64,000 nucleotides of DNA from Candidatus Saccharimonadota bacterium (GCA_017406565.1 JAFQYG010000002.1:235079-299078), one strand, 5' to 3'. Positions 1 through 8,302 are shown, numbered from the stretch's first letter. Program-made: numbers and translations. The notes: generated by a model from the sequence alone, not told the origin.

Positions 1-1271
1 CCGACAAGCAAGCTATCGAAATATGCGAAAATCGAAGCGTAGCGGTTAAAGATTGAGCGGTGCGCCTCATCAACAATAATCAAGTCGAAGCGTCCGGTCG
101 AGAAATCTTTGTCTTCAGCGTCGATATAATTAATCATCGTTTGATAGGTGCAAAACATCAAACGGGCATTCATGTCTTTGTTCGCGTTTCCGCCTTCAGA
201 AAGCTCGCAGATTGTCATATCAGGCAGAAGCTTTGCGTAGTTTCGTTTTGCCTGTTTAACGAGAGAAGTACGATCGGCTAAGAATAGAACATTCTTGATC
301 CAGCCGTTTCTTGCCAAAATATCCGTCAAAGCGATCGATACGCGCGTTTTACCGGTGCCAGTAGCCATGACTACTAGTCCGCGGCGATGATGCGCGTTAA
401 AACGCTCACACATGCGCGTAAGGGCCATCTTTTGATATGGACGGCCAGCAATTTCGTCTTTTGCGGCCATATCGGTTATATTACCGCGATTTCGGCGCTG
501 AATCATGCGCTCTAGTTCTTCAAGTGTATGGAAAGCCGTAACTTTACGATCTGGATAAACACCATCGATGACATGAGTTTCGTAACCGTTTGTATAGTAG
601 ATCACCGGTTTATAGCCGAACTTTTCCTTTAATGATTCGGCATAAAGGTCTGCCTGATGGCGGCCAATTTGCGGATCCTTTGAAGTCTTTTTCGCTTCGA
701 CAACAGCAAGTGGCTTGCCGGCGCGGTCGTAAAGCACGTAATCACAGTAACCAACACCTGCGTTGTTTGGCATATTGCCGACTTCTATTTCGATGCCAGC
801 CTTGCCAGGAAGGGCAACGCCTTTTTGCGTTAGTACATCCCAACCGGCCTCGCGCAAATACATGTCGATATATGCCGCCCTAGTTTCAGCTTCCGAGAAA
901 TATTCTGGAGACTTCGTTGGCTCTTCAAAAGTGTTATTCTTGTTGTCCAAGAACTTTATGAAGTATTCCAGGTTATCTACGGCAATTTTTACATCTTTCT
1001 CACGAACTGGCTGATTATGTTCAGCACGAATACCTATAATACGAATAAAGTGAAGCGATTCAGTAACCTGATCGTCGTTTACATAGTTTCTTATTGGGGA
1101 GCAGTCAATCAGCTCAAGAAGAGAGTATTTTTTCTTTTTCTTAGCTGATTTCTCTGGAAAGATTTGTTCGAGTACTTCACGAAGAACTAGGCGTGACGCC
1201 TTAGCTTTCTCTTCCTTCGTAGGAAGTGCTCGAATTAGCTCGAGTCTTCCCATATAGCCGCTCGAAAACAT
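1..1271 (-). CDS. hsdR: Type I restriction endonuclease subunit HsdR, N-terminal part, cut by window edge
   Basis: This is the restriction and translocation subunit of a type I system. On the minus strand the visible part shows a nuclease motif (D-Y-V-L-Y-D then V-V-E-A-K-K, roughly 640-735), a Walker A motif M-A-T-G-T-G-K-T near 350 and a DEAH-type V-D-E-A-H-R-S near 50. The C-terminus lies outside the window. I chose the ATG at 1271 because a TATAAT box (1286-1281) ends 9 bases upstream, the spacing seen before many starts here; an in-frame ATG at 1253 is the alternative. The frame has no stop upstream: it is continuous with the specificity cassette at 1272-2330, so the subunit could also be made as an HsdS-HsdR fusion. 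Family assignment is firm; the start is not. Confidence 0.88.
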   Translation of the reverse strand, partial: MFSSGYMGRLELIRALPTKEEKAKASRLVLREVLEQIFPEKSAKKKKKYSLLELIDCSPIRNYVNDDQVTESLHFIRIIGIRAEHNQPVREKDVKIAVDNLEYFIKFLDNKNNTFEEPTKSPEYFSEAETRAAYIDMYLREAGWDVLTQKGVALPGKAGIEIEVGNMPNNAGVGYCDYVLYDRAGKPLAVVEAKKTSKDPQIGRHQADLYAESLKEKFGYKPVIYYTNGYETHVIDGVYPDRKVTAFHTLEELERMIQRRNRGNITDMAAKDEIAGRPYQKMALTRMCERFNAHHRRGLVVMATGTGKTRVSIALTDILARNGWIKNVLFLADRTSLVKQAKRNYAKLLPDMTICELSEGGNANKDMNARLMFCTYQTMINYIDAEDKDFSTGRFDLIIVDEAHRSIFNRYASIFAYFDSLLV

Positions 1272-2330
1272 ATTACTTATATTATACCATAAACTGCATA
1301 AATTCATAAGGCTTATGATGGATTTTTGAAGCGCAAATTTTGATTTGTCGACCTGAGCAACAAAGGCGGCGAACACATCAATGCTCGCTTTATCAGGAAC
1401 TGGAAGTTTAACCTTATCGAGCATATATCGAGTTATCTGGTTAATTGTTGTGGTTCCTGTAGATATTTGCGAACGAAATTCTGGCAACTGAAAATAAGTC
1501 ATGAGATATGGGTAATAATCGCTTCGTATAATCATCATGAACGCGCCGAAGCTCATTTGTTCCTGAAGGTCGGGAATGAGTGCAACTTTCCCGACAAGCT
1601 TAGCACTACCGTTCCTTGAGCACATCAGAATATCATTTTTCTTCACCATCTTTTTGTCGCCGATGTCGCATTTTACGCGGACAATGTCATTAAGATCTAA
1701 CCGCATGCTTTGTATGTTGCTTGAACGCAAAACAATAGTTCCGTCATTTGACACGTCTGTCGGTTTATAAGTTAGCCCGTTCCAATATTCAGCTATGTCT
1801 GAAAGTGGTTTAATTGGGTATGTTTTTGAGTCGTTAAGCATCTCGACAAATCGGGCTTTGATGAGATTATCTAGATAGGAGATTTGTGCTTCTTTTTCGT
1901 CAATAATATTCTTAATCTTTTCAAGTTTTTCGCACGCGTCTTTTTGTTCTTTGATGCTAGGAAGTGTTATTTCCGCATCGGTAAGATTACCGAGCTTTAT
2001 ATACTTAATGACTCCGCCAATCGATAGCTTTCTCAGTTCTTGAATATATCGCGTCATGAAATGGTAGAGGTATGGAAGATGAAGTCTTCCGTCACCATTA
2101 GATTCAATAATGTATGTTCGCTGATATGCGTCAAATTTTCCGTTGTAATATTTAGCATTTAGATCGCCATTTCCAGCAACTAATACACATTCGCAATCAT
2201 ACGAATATGTCGATATTCGCAACGGCTCTTTCGAACATGTAAAGAAAGGATATTCGCCATTTTCAGAAGCCGCATTAGCATCTAGTTTGCCGGTTCTAAT
2301 CTTTGTTAACTCGCCAAGCTTAACTTTCAT
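1272..2330 (-). CDS. hsdS: HsdS-type specificity cassette 1, in frame with hsdR, no own stop
   Basis: Minus-strand frame starting at ATG 2330 with two target recognition domains separated by the shared helix region (K-A-R-F-V-E-M) at 1839-1862 and closed by Q-V-D-K-S-K-F-A-L at 1333-1352. It lacks the C-terminal segment present in the hsdM-linked copy (ending L-M-Q-E-Y-F-G). Instead the frame runs without a stop into hsdR (2330 minus 1253 is 1077, a multiple of three). Family knowledge: HsdS has two TRDs and conserved repeats and guides HsdM and HsdR. I read this as a storage cassette for recombination with the copies at 2366-3517 and 4458-5576. A fusion protein or a sequencing error removing a stop are alternatives. 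Confidence 0.75.
1333..1352 (-). repeat. hsdS 3' recombination repeat, copy 1
   Basis: 20-bp block (gtcgacaaatcaaaatttgc on the minus strand) that closes TRD2. Identical copies lie at 3416-3435 (plus) and 4525-4544 (minus). The match to the plus-strand copy extends to 26 bp. Confidence 0.85.
1839..1862 (-). repeat. hsdS central recombination repeat, copy 1
   Basis: 24-bp block between TRD1 and TRD2, encoding I-K-A-R-F-V-E-M. Identical copies lie at 2897-2920 (opposite orientation) and 4980-5003 (same orientation). Confidence 0.85.
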
Positions 2331-2334
2331 ACTT

Positions 2335-2360
2335 CCTCTACAAATTCGAATTTGTAGAGG
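2335..2360. repeat. Perfect 26-bp palindrome between head-to-head hsdS cassettes
   Basis: Perfect palindrome with core acaaattcgaatttgt, centred between 2347 and 2348. Cassette 1 starts 5 bases to its left and cassette 2 starts 6 bases to its right. The 16-bp core recurs at 5583-5598, where it is the 3' end of hsdM. Because it is palindromic, it can pair with the second copy in either orientation. Confidence 0.85.
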
Positions 2361-2365
2361 AAAAT

Positions 2366-3517
2366 ATGCAATATAAAACTCTAGATTCGTTATGTAAAGT
2401 CGCATCAGGCGGTACGCCATCACGCTCAAAGAAAGAATACTGGGATGGCGGAGATATTCCTTGGATCAAGATTGGCAATATTAAAAGCAAAGTAGTCTCC
2501 AACGCTGACGAGTACATAACTGAAGCTGGCTTAAATAATTCATCGGCTAAATTATTTAAGAAAGGCACAATCCTGTATACGATTTTTGCCACATTGGGCG
2601 AAGTGGGCATCTTGGATTTTGACGCTTGCACCAATCAGGCAATAGCTGGGATATCTATAGAAAAAACTGAAGAAATAACTACGGATTATCTGTATTATTA
2701 CCTGAAGTCGAAAAAGGCCGAAGTCAACCAAATTGGTAGAGGCGTTGCTCAGAATAACATCAACCTATCGATCCTGCGCAAGTTCTCAATTCCGATGAGG
2801 GATATCGATGAGCAGAAGACTATCGTCGATTCTCTTAATAAAGCAGAGTCAATTATCGAAAAACAGAAGCGACAATTAGAACAATTAGACGAGCTAATCA
2901 AAGCCCGATTTGTCGAGATGTTTAATAGAAATTTCAACAATACCGTTGAACTTGGTAATGTCTGTGATGTGCGCGACGGTACCCATGATTCGCCAAAGTA
3001 TCACGACGAAGGCTACCCATTAGTAACGTCAAAGAATATTTGCGATGGGGAGATCGATTTTTCCACTTGTAATTTAATCCAGAAGGAAGATTACGACAAG
3101 ATCAACAAGAGATCCAAGGTTGATATTGGCGATATCTTAATGCCAATGATAGGCACCGTTGGTAATCCTATTATCGTAAATACCGACAAAGAATTTGCTA
3201 TAAAAAACGTAGCATTAATTAAGTTCAAGGATGATACAGTAGCTCTTAATTCATTTATAAAAGCTCTACTTGAGTCTGACTATTTTGACAGAGCCGTACT
3301 TAGCAAAACAAAAGGCGGAACGCAAAAATTCATTTCGCTTGGTGACATTAGGAAATTAGAGTTTAATTTGCCGCCAATTGAATTACAAAAACAATTCGCC
3401 ACCTTCGTCACACAGGTCGACAAATCAAAATTTGCGCTAAGCAATGAACTTGCGATGTGCAACTTTTACGTTCGTCTGGTTCACGATTGCGTAATGCATG
3501 GTTGTATCAATTTGTGA
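2366..3517 (+). CDS. hsdS: HsdS-type specificity cassette 2, inverted and probably silent
   Basis: A 383-residue HsdS-like protein. TRD1 covers about residues 1-170 (S-G-G-T-P-S-R near 14-20, typical of HsdS). The central helix with K-A-R-F-V-E-M lies near 178-186, TRD2 follows, then Q-V-D-K-S-K-F near 350. After that point the protein reads an unrelated tail, because the DNA downstream is the 3' end of the convergent recombinase gene (81-bp overlap), so the normal C-terminal helix is missing. It is opposite to hsdM, has no -10 box at the usual leaderless spacing, and is preceded only by the palindrome. I infer a silent donor whose TRDs reach the expression site at 4458-5576 by inversion. Low-level expression cannot be excluded. 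Confidence 0.85.
   Translation: MQYKTLDSLCKVASGGTPSRSKKEYWDGGDIPWIKIGNIKSKVVSNADEYITEAGLNNSSAKLFKKGTILYTIFATLGEVGILDFDACTNQAIAGISIEKTEEITTDYLYYYLKSKKAEVNQIGRGVAQNNINLSILRKFSIPMRDIDEQKTIVDSLNKAESIIEKQKRQLEQLDELIKARFVEMFNRNFNNTVELGNVCDVRDGTHDSPKYHDEGYPLVTSKNICDGEIDFSTCNLIQKEDYDKINKRSKVDIGDILMPMIGTVGNPIIVNTDKEFAIKNVALIKFKDDTVALNSFIKALLESDYFDRAVLSKTKGGTQKFISLGDIRKLEFNLPPIELQKQFATFVTQVDKSKFALSNELAMCNFYVRLVHDCVMHGCINL
2897..2920 (+). repeat. hsdS central recombination repeat, copy 2 (inverted)
   Basis: 24 bp identical to 1839-1862 and 4980-5003, on the opposite strand to both. Identity with the 4980-5003 copy extends to 29 bp. Inversion between them would exchange TRD1 segments. Confidence 0.85.
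3416..3435 (+). repeat. hsdS 3' recombination repeat, copy 2 (inverted)
   Basis: 20 bp identical to 1333-1352 and 4525-4544 but on the opposite strand. It marks the end of homology between this cassette and a full hsdS. Confidence 0.85.
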
Positions 3518-4405
3518 ATGACCTAGCAGTTTCTGAACTTGCTCGATTGGCATCCCTTTGTCGATTGCACGTGTCGCCATAGTCCGGCGGAATTTATGAG
3601 GGTGAACTTTATTTATGCCTAATTCGCGTCCTAAGCGCCTCAGACGGATTTCTACGCCAGATATCTGTAATCTATCGTAAGGCGCGTCAAGCGTCACAAA
3701 AAGGGCAGGATTTGCGTCAGAGCGGCTATTTATGTAGCCCATTAGGTGTATCTTGGTTTTAGCATCGAAATATACGCGCCGCTCTTTGTCGCCTTTGCCG
3801 AAAACTATGCATTCGCGTTCTTCAAAGTCTATGTCGTCAATATTAAGTCTTACGAGCTCACCAATTCTAATTCCGGTCGAGTAGAGAAGGTCAATAATTG
3901 CCAGGTCGCGTAAGCTGCTGCATCTGTCGCGCATTTTTTCGATTTCTTCGTCCGAGATTATTTCTTTCACGGTTTTTGTGGTTTTGATTTTATGGATCCT
4001 ACGCATTGGGCTTTTAATGATATAATCTTCTTCCTCAAGCCAAGTAAAGAAGCTCGAGATATTGCGGCGGATATTATCGATCGTGGTTTTGCTACAATCA
4101 TTTAGACCTTGATAGTTCGCAAGGTAATCACGTATGTCGTCGGTGGTTACTTTACGTATCGGATCATCTATCTCGTCTAATAGCTTTTCTATGGTGGTCT
4201 TATAGTAGGATAAGGTCCGCTCGGAACATCCTTCAATCTTTTTGGCATTCAGAAACATCGACAGATAATTGTCGTTTGAAATGCCATTTATCGACCTCGT
4301 TTCTTTCGTTAGGCGCGAAACGAGCACACGTTGTAGTTTTTGTGACTGATTTGCGGTGAGATATTCGTCCATATCCACCAAAATATATTTAATGGTATCT
4401 TCCAT
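3437..4405 (-). CDS. Tyrosine recombinase (integrase/XerD family), candidate hsdS invertase
   Basis: A 322-residue site-specific recombinase. The N-terminal SAM-like core-binding domain covers about residues 45-130. The catalytic domain has all expected residues: R180 (T-G-I-R-I-G-E-L), K207, H270 and R273 (H-K-F-R-R), H296 (L-L-G-H-S) and nucleophile Y305. It lies between the expressed hsdS and the inverted cassette, in the hsdM-hsdS direction, and its 3' end overlaps the cassette. Known phase-variable type I loci (for example pneumococcal SpnIII and Mycoplasma hsd loci) carry such recombinases between inverted hsdS genes, so its job is probably hsdS shuffling. Its SD lies inside a hairpin (4412-4450), suggesting translational control. 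Family certain; substrate inferred from context. Confidence 0.93.
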   Translation of the reverse strand: MEDTIKYILVDMDEYLTANQSQKLQRVLVSRLTKETRSINGISNDNYLSMFLNAKKIEGCSERTLSYYKTTIEKLLDEIDDPIRKVTTDDIRDYLANYQGLNDCSKTTIDNIRRNISSFFTWLEEEDYIIKSPMRRIHKIKTTKTVKEIISDEEIEKMRDRCSSLRDLAIIDLLYSTGIRIGELVRLNIDDIDFEERECIVFGKGDKERRVYFDAKTKIHLMGYINSRSDANPALFVTLDAPYDRLQISGVEIRLRRLGRELGINKVHPHKFRRTMATRAIDKGMPIEQVQKLLGHSQIDTTMHYAIVNQTNVKVAHRKFIA

Positions 4406-4411
4406 TAATAA

Positions 4412-4450
4412 CTCCTTTTGTTAGATTAGAACCTCCACTAACAAAAGGAG
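4412..4450 (-). promoter_or_regulatory. Hairpin covering the recombinase ribosome binding site
   Basis: Perfect 13-bp inverted repeat (4412-4424 with 4438-4450) with a 13-base loop, between the hsdS stop and the recombinase start. On the minus strand the downstream arm contains the SD (aaaggag, 6 bases before ATG 4405) and the loop contains a second ggagg. Folding would hide the SD. It lacks a following U-run, so it is not a typical terminator. Confidence 0.6.
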
Positions 4451-4457
4451 ATGCTTT

Positions 4458-5576
4458 CTAGCCAAAATACTCCTGCATCAAGCTATCGAATAATTGTTGA
4501 GTCTTTTCGAGAGACTTCTGTACGGCAAATTTTGATTTGTCGACTTGGGCAACAAAGGTTGCAAATTGATTCTGTATATCGATTGGTGGTACTTGCATCT
4601 CTATGTTCAATAAATCTGCTTTAGTAGTGCTAGGAAGGACTGCCTGTTTATTGAGCCTAGAAAAATCAAACATCTTGCAAAACCAAAAGAAGTATAAATA
4701 ATGGAGCTTATCACCAGGAATAACACCAAAGGCGGTATCGACATTCCAAAATTTTTCTCTGACAAGCATGGGATTATTAATGGTACCTTTTCGGCCTACG
4801 ATTATAGTATTCTCCGGGCATAAAAACTCGCTTGCTCTGGCCATCTCTCCACCAGTGCCATATACGGGATAGCCGCCACCTTTAACGGATACTTTCTTGT
4901 AATCCTTTCCATTCCTAATCGTAACAATATCGTTCCACTTTTGCTTTGGGTATATTGTTGATTTGTATATATCGCCAAACATCTCGACAAATCGGGCTTT
5001 GATTAATTCGTCATACTTCCCGATGGACTCATTTTTCTTATCCATTATCCGAACTAGATAATCTAGTTTATTAACTAAATCGTTCTGACTTTTAATATCT
5101 ATCAATGGAAATGTCATCTGCTTTAGGTGACTAGGACCATAATTTAATTGTGCGGAACCTGTAATTTGTTTGGCTAACTGTCTCTTAAAAGCATTCGATT
5201 TAAGGAAATACATGAAGTATCTAATATTTAATTTAGAATCATCTAGAGCTTTAAATCGAATCGTACTCGTATTCATGCATAGGGGTAACATTTCCTTTGT
5301 AATGAACCCCATTTTCTTATCAATATAGTCAACCTTAATTCCCGAGCTCGCTACAATAAAATCGCCTTCATCACATAAGAAGTGTCTATATTTTCCATAT
5401 GCCTCATCTTCGGAAATATATCTATCCGATGTAGACAAATCCACTTTCCCGTCAACTAAATTCGCAACATTCAAAAGTTTTACGCCCGATGTAGTGTATT
5501 GCGTATTCCTTACGCCAGGACCTTCCTGGAAGAATAGCATTTCTGGTATTTTGACTTCTTCTTTCTCGGCCATCAT
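4458..5576 (-). CDS. hsdS: HsdS specificity subunit, expressed copy next to hsdM
   Basis: A 372-residue type I specificity subunit, the only complete copy here. TRD1 covers about residues 1-180, the central conserved region contains L-I-K-A-R-F-V-E-M-F near 194, TRD2 covers about 205-335, and the conserved C-terminal segment follows (V-D-K-S-K-F-A-V then Q-Q-L-F-D-S-L-M-Q near 355-368). It starts a few bases after the hsdM stop, so the two are transcribed and probably translated together. HsdS determines the methylation and cleavage target of the HsdM2S and HsdR2M2S complexes. The three repeats at its start, middle and end match the silent cassettes, so this is the expression site of a shuffling system. 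ATG 5573 is an equally possible start. Confidence 0.93.
   Translation of the reverse strand: MMAEKEEVKIPEMLFFQEGPGVRNTQYTTSGVKLLNVANLVDGKVDLSTSDRYISEDEAYGKYRHFLCDEGDFIVASSGIKVDYIDKKMGFITKEMLPLCMNTSTIRFKALDDSKLNIRYFMYFLKSNAFKRQLAKQITGSAQLNYGPSHLKQMTFPLIDIKSQNDLVNKLDYLVRIMDKKNESIGKYDELIKARFVEMFGDIYKSTIYPKQKWNDIVTIRNGKDYKKVSVKGGGYPVYGTGGEMARASEFLCPENTIIVGRKGTINNPMLVREKFWNVDTAFGVIPGDKLHYLYFFWFCKMFDFSRLNKQAVLPSTTKADLLNIEMQVPPIDIQNQFATFVAQVDKSKFAVQKSLEKTQQLFDSLMQEYFG
4525..4544 (-). repeat. hsdS 3' recombination repeat, copy 3 (expression site)
   Basis: 20 bp identical to 1333-1352 and 3416-3435. The native hsdS C-terminal codons follow only in this copy. Confidence 0.85.
4980..5003 (-). repeat. 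hsdS central recombination repeat, copy 3 (expression site)
   Basis: 24 bp identical to 1839-1862 and, inverted, to 2897-2920. It lies between the two TRDs of the expressed hsdS. Confidence 0.85.
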
Positions 5577-5580
5577 ATAC

Positions 5581-7086
5581 CTACAAATTCGAATTTGTTT
5601 CGGTTAATAATTTCTTTAATTCGGCAAGGTTATCGGCCACTTCCTTGTCTAATTTCTCGATATCGGCAAGAATTTCGGATGTTGGTGGATACTCGACTTT
5701 CTCGTATTCTACTTCTTTGTACTTGTTGATAGAAAGGTCGTAACCGTTCTTTGCGATTTCTTCTTTAGGCACAAAGAATGACTGGTCGGTACGCTTGCGA
5801 TCTCCTTCGTTATTCAAATTGTGGAAGCGTTTGATAATATCTGGAATATCGTTTTCTTTCACTGCGGCACGTTTGTCATCAAGGCTAAAGCCATCAGCTT
5901 TCATGTCATAGAACCAGACTTTATCGGTTCCGCCAGTATTGGTCTTTGTGAAGATAAGAATTGCCGTAGAAACACCTGCGTATGGCTTAAATACGCCCGA
6001 AGGCATAGAGATTACGGCAGTAAGCTTCTGATTCTCGACAAGTTCCTTGCGGAGTGCTTTGTGGGCCGTACTACTACCAAATAAGACGCCGTCCGGAACG
6101 ATTGATGCACAACGGCCACCAATCTTTAGGGTTTTGATGAATAGAGCAACGAATAGAAGCTCCGTTTTCTTTGTATTAGCTAGCGAAAGGAGGTCTTTTG
6201 ATACCTGATCTGGGAATAGACTACCAGCAAATGGTGGGTTAGCCATGATCATCGAGTAGGCTTCGCGTTCTGTATTATCGTTTGAAAGTGAATCTTGATA
6301 CTTGATGTTTGGACTATCAACACCATGGAGCATCAAGTTCATTGCTCCAATACGAAGCATAGATTGGTCAGTATCAAAACCGGTCACAAGCTTAGAGCGG
6401 TAGTAGTCGCGCTTTTCTGGCACCATAAGATCGTCTTCTTGGTGCTCGCCAACATAGCGGATGGTTGAGAGCAAGAATCCGGCGCTACCCATAGCTGGAT
6501 CTAGAATATTATCGTTAAGTGTTGGTTGCATGAGCTCCACAATCATATTGATGATGTGGCGTGGCGTGCGGAACTGGCCGTTCTGGCCGGAAGCGGCAAT
6601 CTTACTAAGAAGATATTCGTAGACATCACCCATGATATCTTTGTTATTCATGTCCATGGCGTCGATGCCGTCCACGATCTTAGAGAGAACTAGTGGCGTT
6701 GGGATCAAGAATGTTGCGCTATCCATGTATTTACTAAATGTGGAGTCGCCAATCGTCTTAATGAACGGGAAGACGTAGTCCTTTACGGTATTAAACATAG
6801 TCTCTGGATCGAAGTTATGGAAAACGTGCCAGCGCATGTCTTCATAATTAGCTTCAAGGCGTGGATTTTCGGAGATTACGCAGACACCTTCGCCGAAGAT
6901 TTTGCGCTCTAGTGGAATACCGAGGGAATTGGCTTTCGATTCGTCCTTCTGCTGATTGTCATCAAGTAACTTAATGAACATTAAATAAGTAATCTGCTCA
7001 ACGGCGGTAATCGGGTTAGTGATGCCACCAGTCCAAATCGTATCCCAGATGGAATCTACTTTGTTGCGTAAGTCTCCGACAATCAT
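5581..7086 (-). CDS. hsdM: Type I DNA methyltransferase subunit HsdM
   Basis: A 501-residue N6-adenine methyltransferase subunit. The N-terminal HsdM helical domain occupies about residues 1-130. SAM-binding motif I reads D-P-A-M-G-S-A-G-F and the catalytic motif IV reads N-P-P-F (in M-A-N-P-P-F-A-G). Length is normal for the family. With HsdS it methylates the recognition site; with HsdR it cleaves unmodified DNA. The last codons and stop (T-N-S-N-L-stop) are made by the palindrome at 5583-5598, so the coding end doubles as a recombination repeat. It leads a minus-strand series hsdM-hsdS-recombinase. A -10-like box lies about 40-50 bases upstream, with possible operator repeats further up at 7182-7198. 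Confidence 0.96.
   Translation of the reverse strand: MIVGDLRNKVDSIWDTIWTGGITNPITAVEQITYLMFIKLLDDNQQKDESKANSLGIPLERKIFGEGVCVISENPRLEANYEDMRWHVFHNFDPETMFNTVKDYVFPFIKTIGDSTFSKYMDSATFLIPTPLVLSKIVDGIDAMDMNNKDIMGDVYEYLLSKIAASGQNGQFRTPRHIINMIVELMQPTLNDNILDPAMGSAGFLLSTIRYVGEHQEDDLMVPEKRDYYRSKLVTGFDTDQSMLRIGAMNLMLHGVDSPNIKYQDSLSNDNTEREAYSMIMANPPFAGSLFPDQVSKDLLSLANTKKTELLFVALFIKTLKIGGRCASIVPDGVLFGSSTAHKALRKELVENQKLTAVISMPSGVFKPYAGVSTAILIFTKTNTGGTDKVWFYDMKADGFSLDDKRAAVKENDIPDIIKRFHNLNNEGDRKRTDQSFFVPKEEIAKNGYDLSINKYKEVEYEKVEYPPTSEILADIEKLDKEVADNLAELKKLLTETNSNL
5583..5598. repeat. 16-bp palindrome at the hsdM-hsdS junction
   Basis: acaaattcgaatttgt, identical to the core of the 26-bp palindrome at 2335-2360. 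It contains the last hsdM codons and lies a few bases before the hsdS start, so it marks the 5' boundary of the exchangeable region. Confidence 0.8.
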
Positions 7087-7181
7087 GTTATCTCCACATT
7101 AAATTTATAATTATCCTTAGTCTAATTATATCATGAAACGCACTCTTTTCGGCGCCTGCGGCCGGCTTTTCACGCGCATAT

Positions 7182-7198
7182 TTCACAATATTTCACGA
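7182..7198. promoter_or_regulatory. Tandem TTCACRA motifs upstream of hsdM, possible operator
   Basis: ttcacaatatttcacga within the 218-bp gap upstream of hsdM (7087-7304). The same heptamer occurs twice, on the other strand, in front of the Xre regulator gene (8348-8374). A shared regulator is inferred from motif recurrence only. The rest of the gap shows no gene. Confidence 0.35.
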
Positions 7199-7304
7199 TT
7201 CAAGGTCAAGAAAAATCTTTATCCCTGTTTTCTGCACGAAAAAGGTCAAAAGTCCGATTGTGATCAAGTGGACGCTATCTATTGACTTTCCGGCGCTTTA
7301 TTTT

Positions 7305-7745
7305 CTAGAATTCGCGACCGTAGCTTGGCGAAATATCAACCGGTTCAGCCCAAAGCCAGAGTTTCGTTACCGTCCAGCGTCGTACGAAATACATGCGCAG
7401 GATCGCTTCGTTTACATCGCGGTCATTTAAGGCGCGTGGAATGTAGGCGAGAGAGAAGAAGTATTTATCCTTATCTTCGCCATCGTAATGGATATAGACG
7501 CGTTTTCCGTAGCCAAAGCGCATCTCTTTATCCCAAGTTCCGAGTAGCGTTTCGTCATCAAACTCTCTAAGCGCCCATTTGGCGTCTCTGATATTTGAGT
7601 CTACCAACTCCATATTCTTTAGGTCGCCATATTCGCGCGAAGTAAGAATACCTTCGTGCTTAACGTAAAGTTGATGAAGTTGTCTGGCGGTCACCTTGAT
7701 AGGTTCGCCATTCTTTGACTGCTTGTATATGCGGCGTTTTGCCAT
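7305..7745 (-). CDS. Hypothetical protein, 146 aa
   Basis: No family recognised. The protein is charged, with a basic N-terminus (M-A-K-R-R-I-Y-K) and a C-terminal half rich in aromatic residues (W-T-V-T-K-L-W-L-W). No signal peptide or membrane segment is visible. It lies on the minus strand between the Xre regulator and hsdM, 44 bases downstream of the regulator, so the two may be co-transcribed. Its place beside a restriction system and a DUF4417-type operon suggests a mobile or defence-associated accessory gene, but the sequence shows no function. Confidence 0.7.
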   Translation of the reverse strand: MAKRRIYKQSKNGEPIKVTARQLHQLYVKHEGILTSREYGDLKNMELVDSNIRDAKWALREFDDETLLGTWDKEMRFGYGKRVYIHYDGEDKDKYFFSLAYIPRALNDRDVNEAILRMYFVRRWTVTKLWLWAEPVDISPSYGREF

Positions 7746-7789
7746 AATAACCTCGTTTCTTTAGAGGTTGCGCCATTAGGCGGTATGAG

Positions 7790-8302
7790 CTATTTCTTTT
7801 TGTTATTTTTATTTATCTCGTTAGCAACGGATTTTTTTGTTTGCTCAAGATATGAAGCGGGATCCGGATATGTAGAAAAGTTCCGTTTGTATTCTTCGAG
7901 ATTCGATAGCAGGCGCTTTATCGCCCAGGCGTCTTTCCAGAGATTAATGTGAGGTTGTACGCTACCCATTCCAAAATCAGCTTCGTCCTGTACGTCGCTT
8001 ATTACTTCTAATAGATACAATAATGTGAAACAATTAACAATTCTCATCCCGACATCAGGGGCGCTATTAGCGACTTCGTTGCTTTCGTCACCAAAATACA
8101 ACTTATCCATCGACGTATTAAGTGCATGAGCGATTTTGGCTAAATTAGCAGTGCTTGGTTCGCGTACGCCGCGCTCAAAATCGCTAATCATGCTATCTTT
8201 GATTTTTGTTTTATCGTATAAGTCTTTTTGGCTTAATTTAAGGCTTTCGCGAGCCGCGCGTATCCTTTTTCCGAGAGCTTCTTTGCGCCATTTATCATCC
8301 AT
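7790..8302 (-). CDS. Xre-family helix-turn-helix transcriptional regulator
   Basis: A 170-residue protein with an N-terminal Cro/CI-type HTH (about residues 11-68: L-G-K-R-I-R-A-A-R-E-S, then L-S-Q-K-D-L-Y, then I-S-D-F-E-R-G-V-R-E-P-S). The remaining 100 residues have no recognised fold and end in a lysine/asparagine tail. A TATAAT on the minus strand (about 8342-8337) and an SD-like ggagg lie upstream of ATG 8302. Two tcgtgaag repeats just behind the -10 box (8348-8355 and 8367-8374) look like autoregulatory operators. Such regulators often act as controllers or immunity repressors of restriction systems and mobile elements; which genes it controls is inferred. Confidence 0.88.
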   Translation of the reverse strand: MDDKWRKEALGKRIRAARESLKLSQKDLYDKTKIKDSMISDFERGVREPSTANLAKIAHALNTSMDKLYFGDESNEVANSAPDVGMRIVNCFTLLYLLEVISDVQDEADFGMGSVQPHINLWKDAWAIKRLLSNLEEYKRNFSTYPDPASYLEQTKKSVANEINKNNKKK

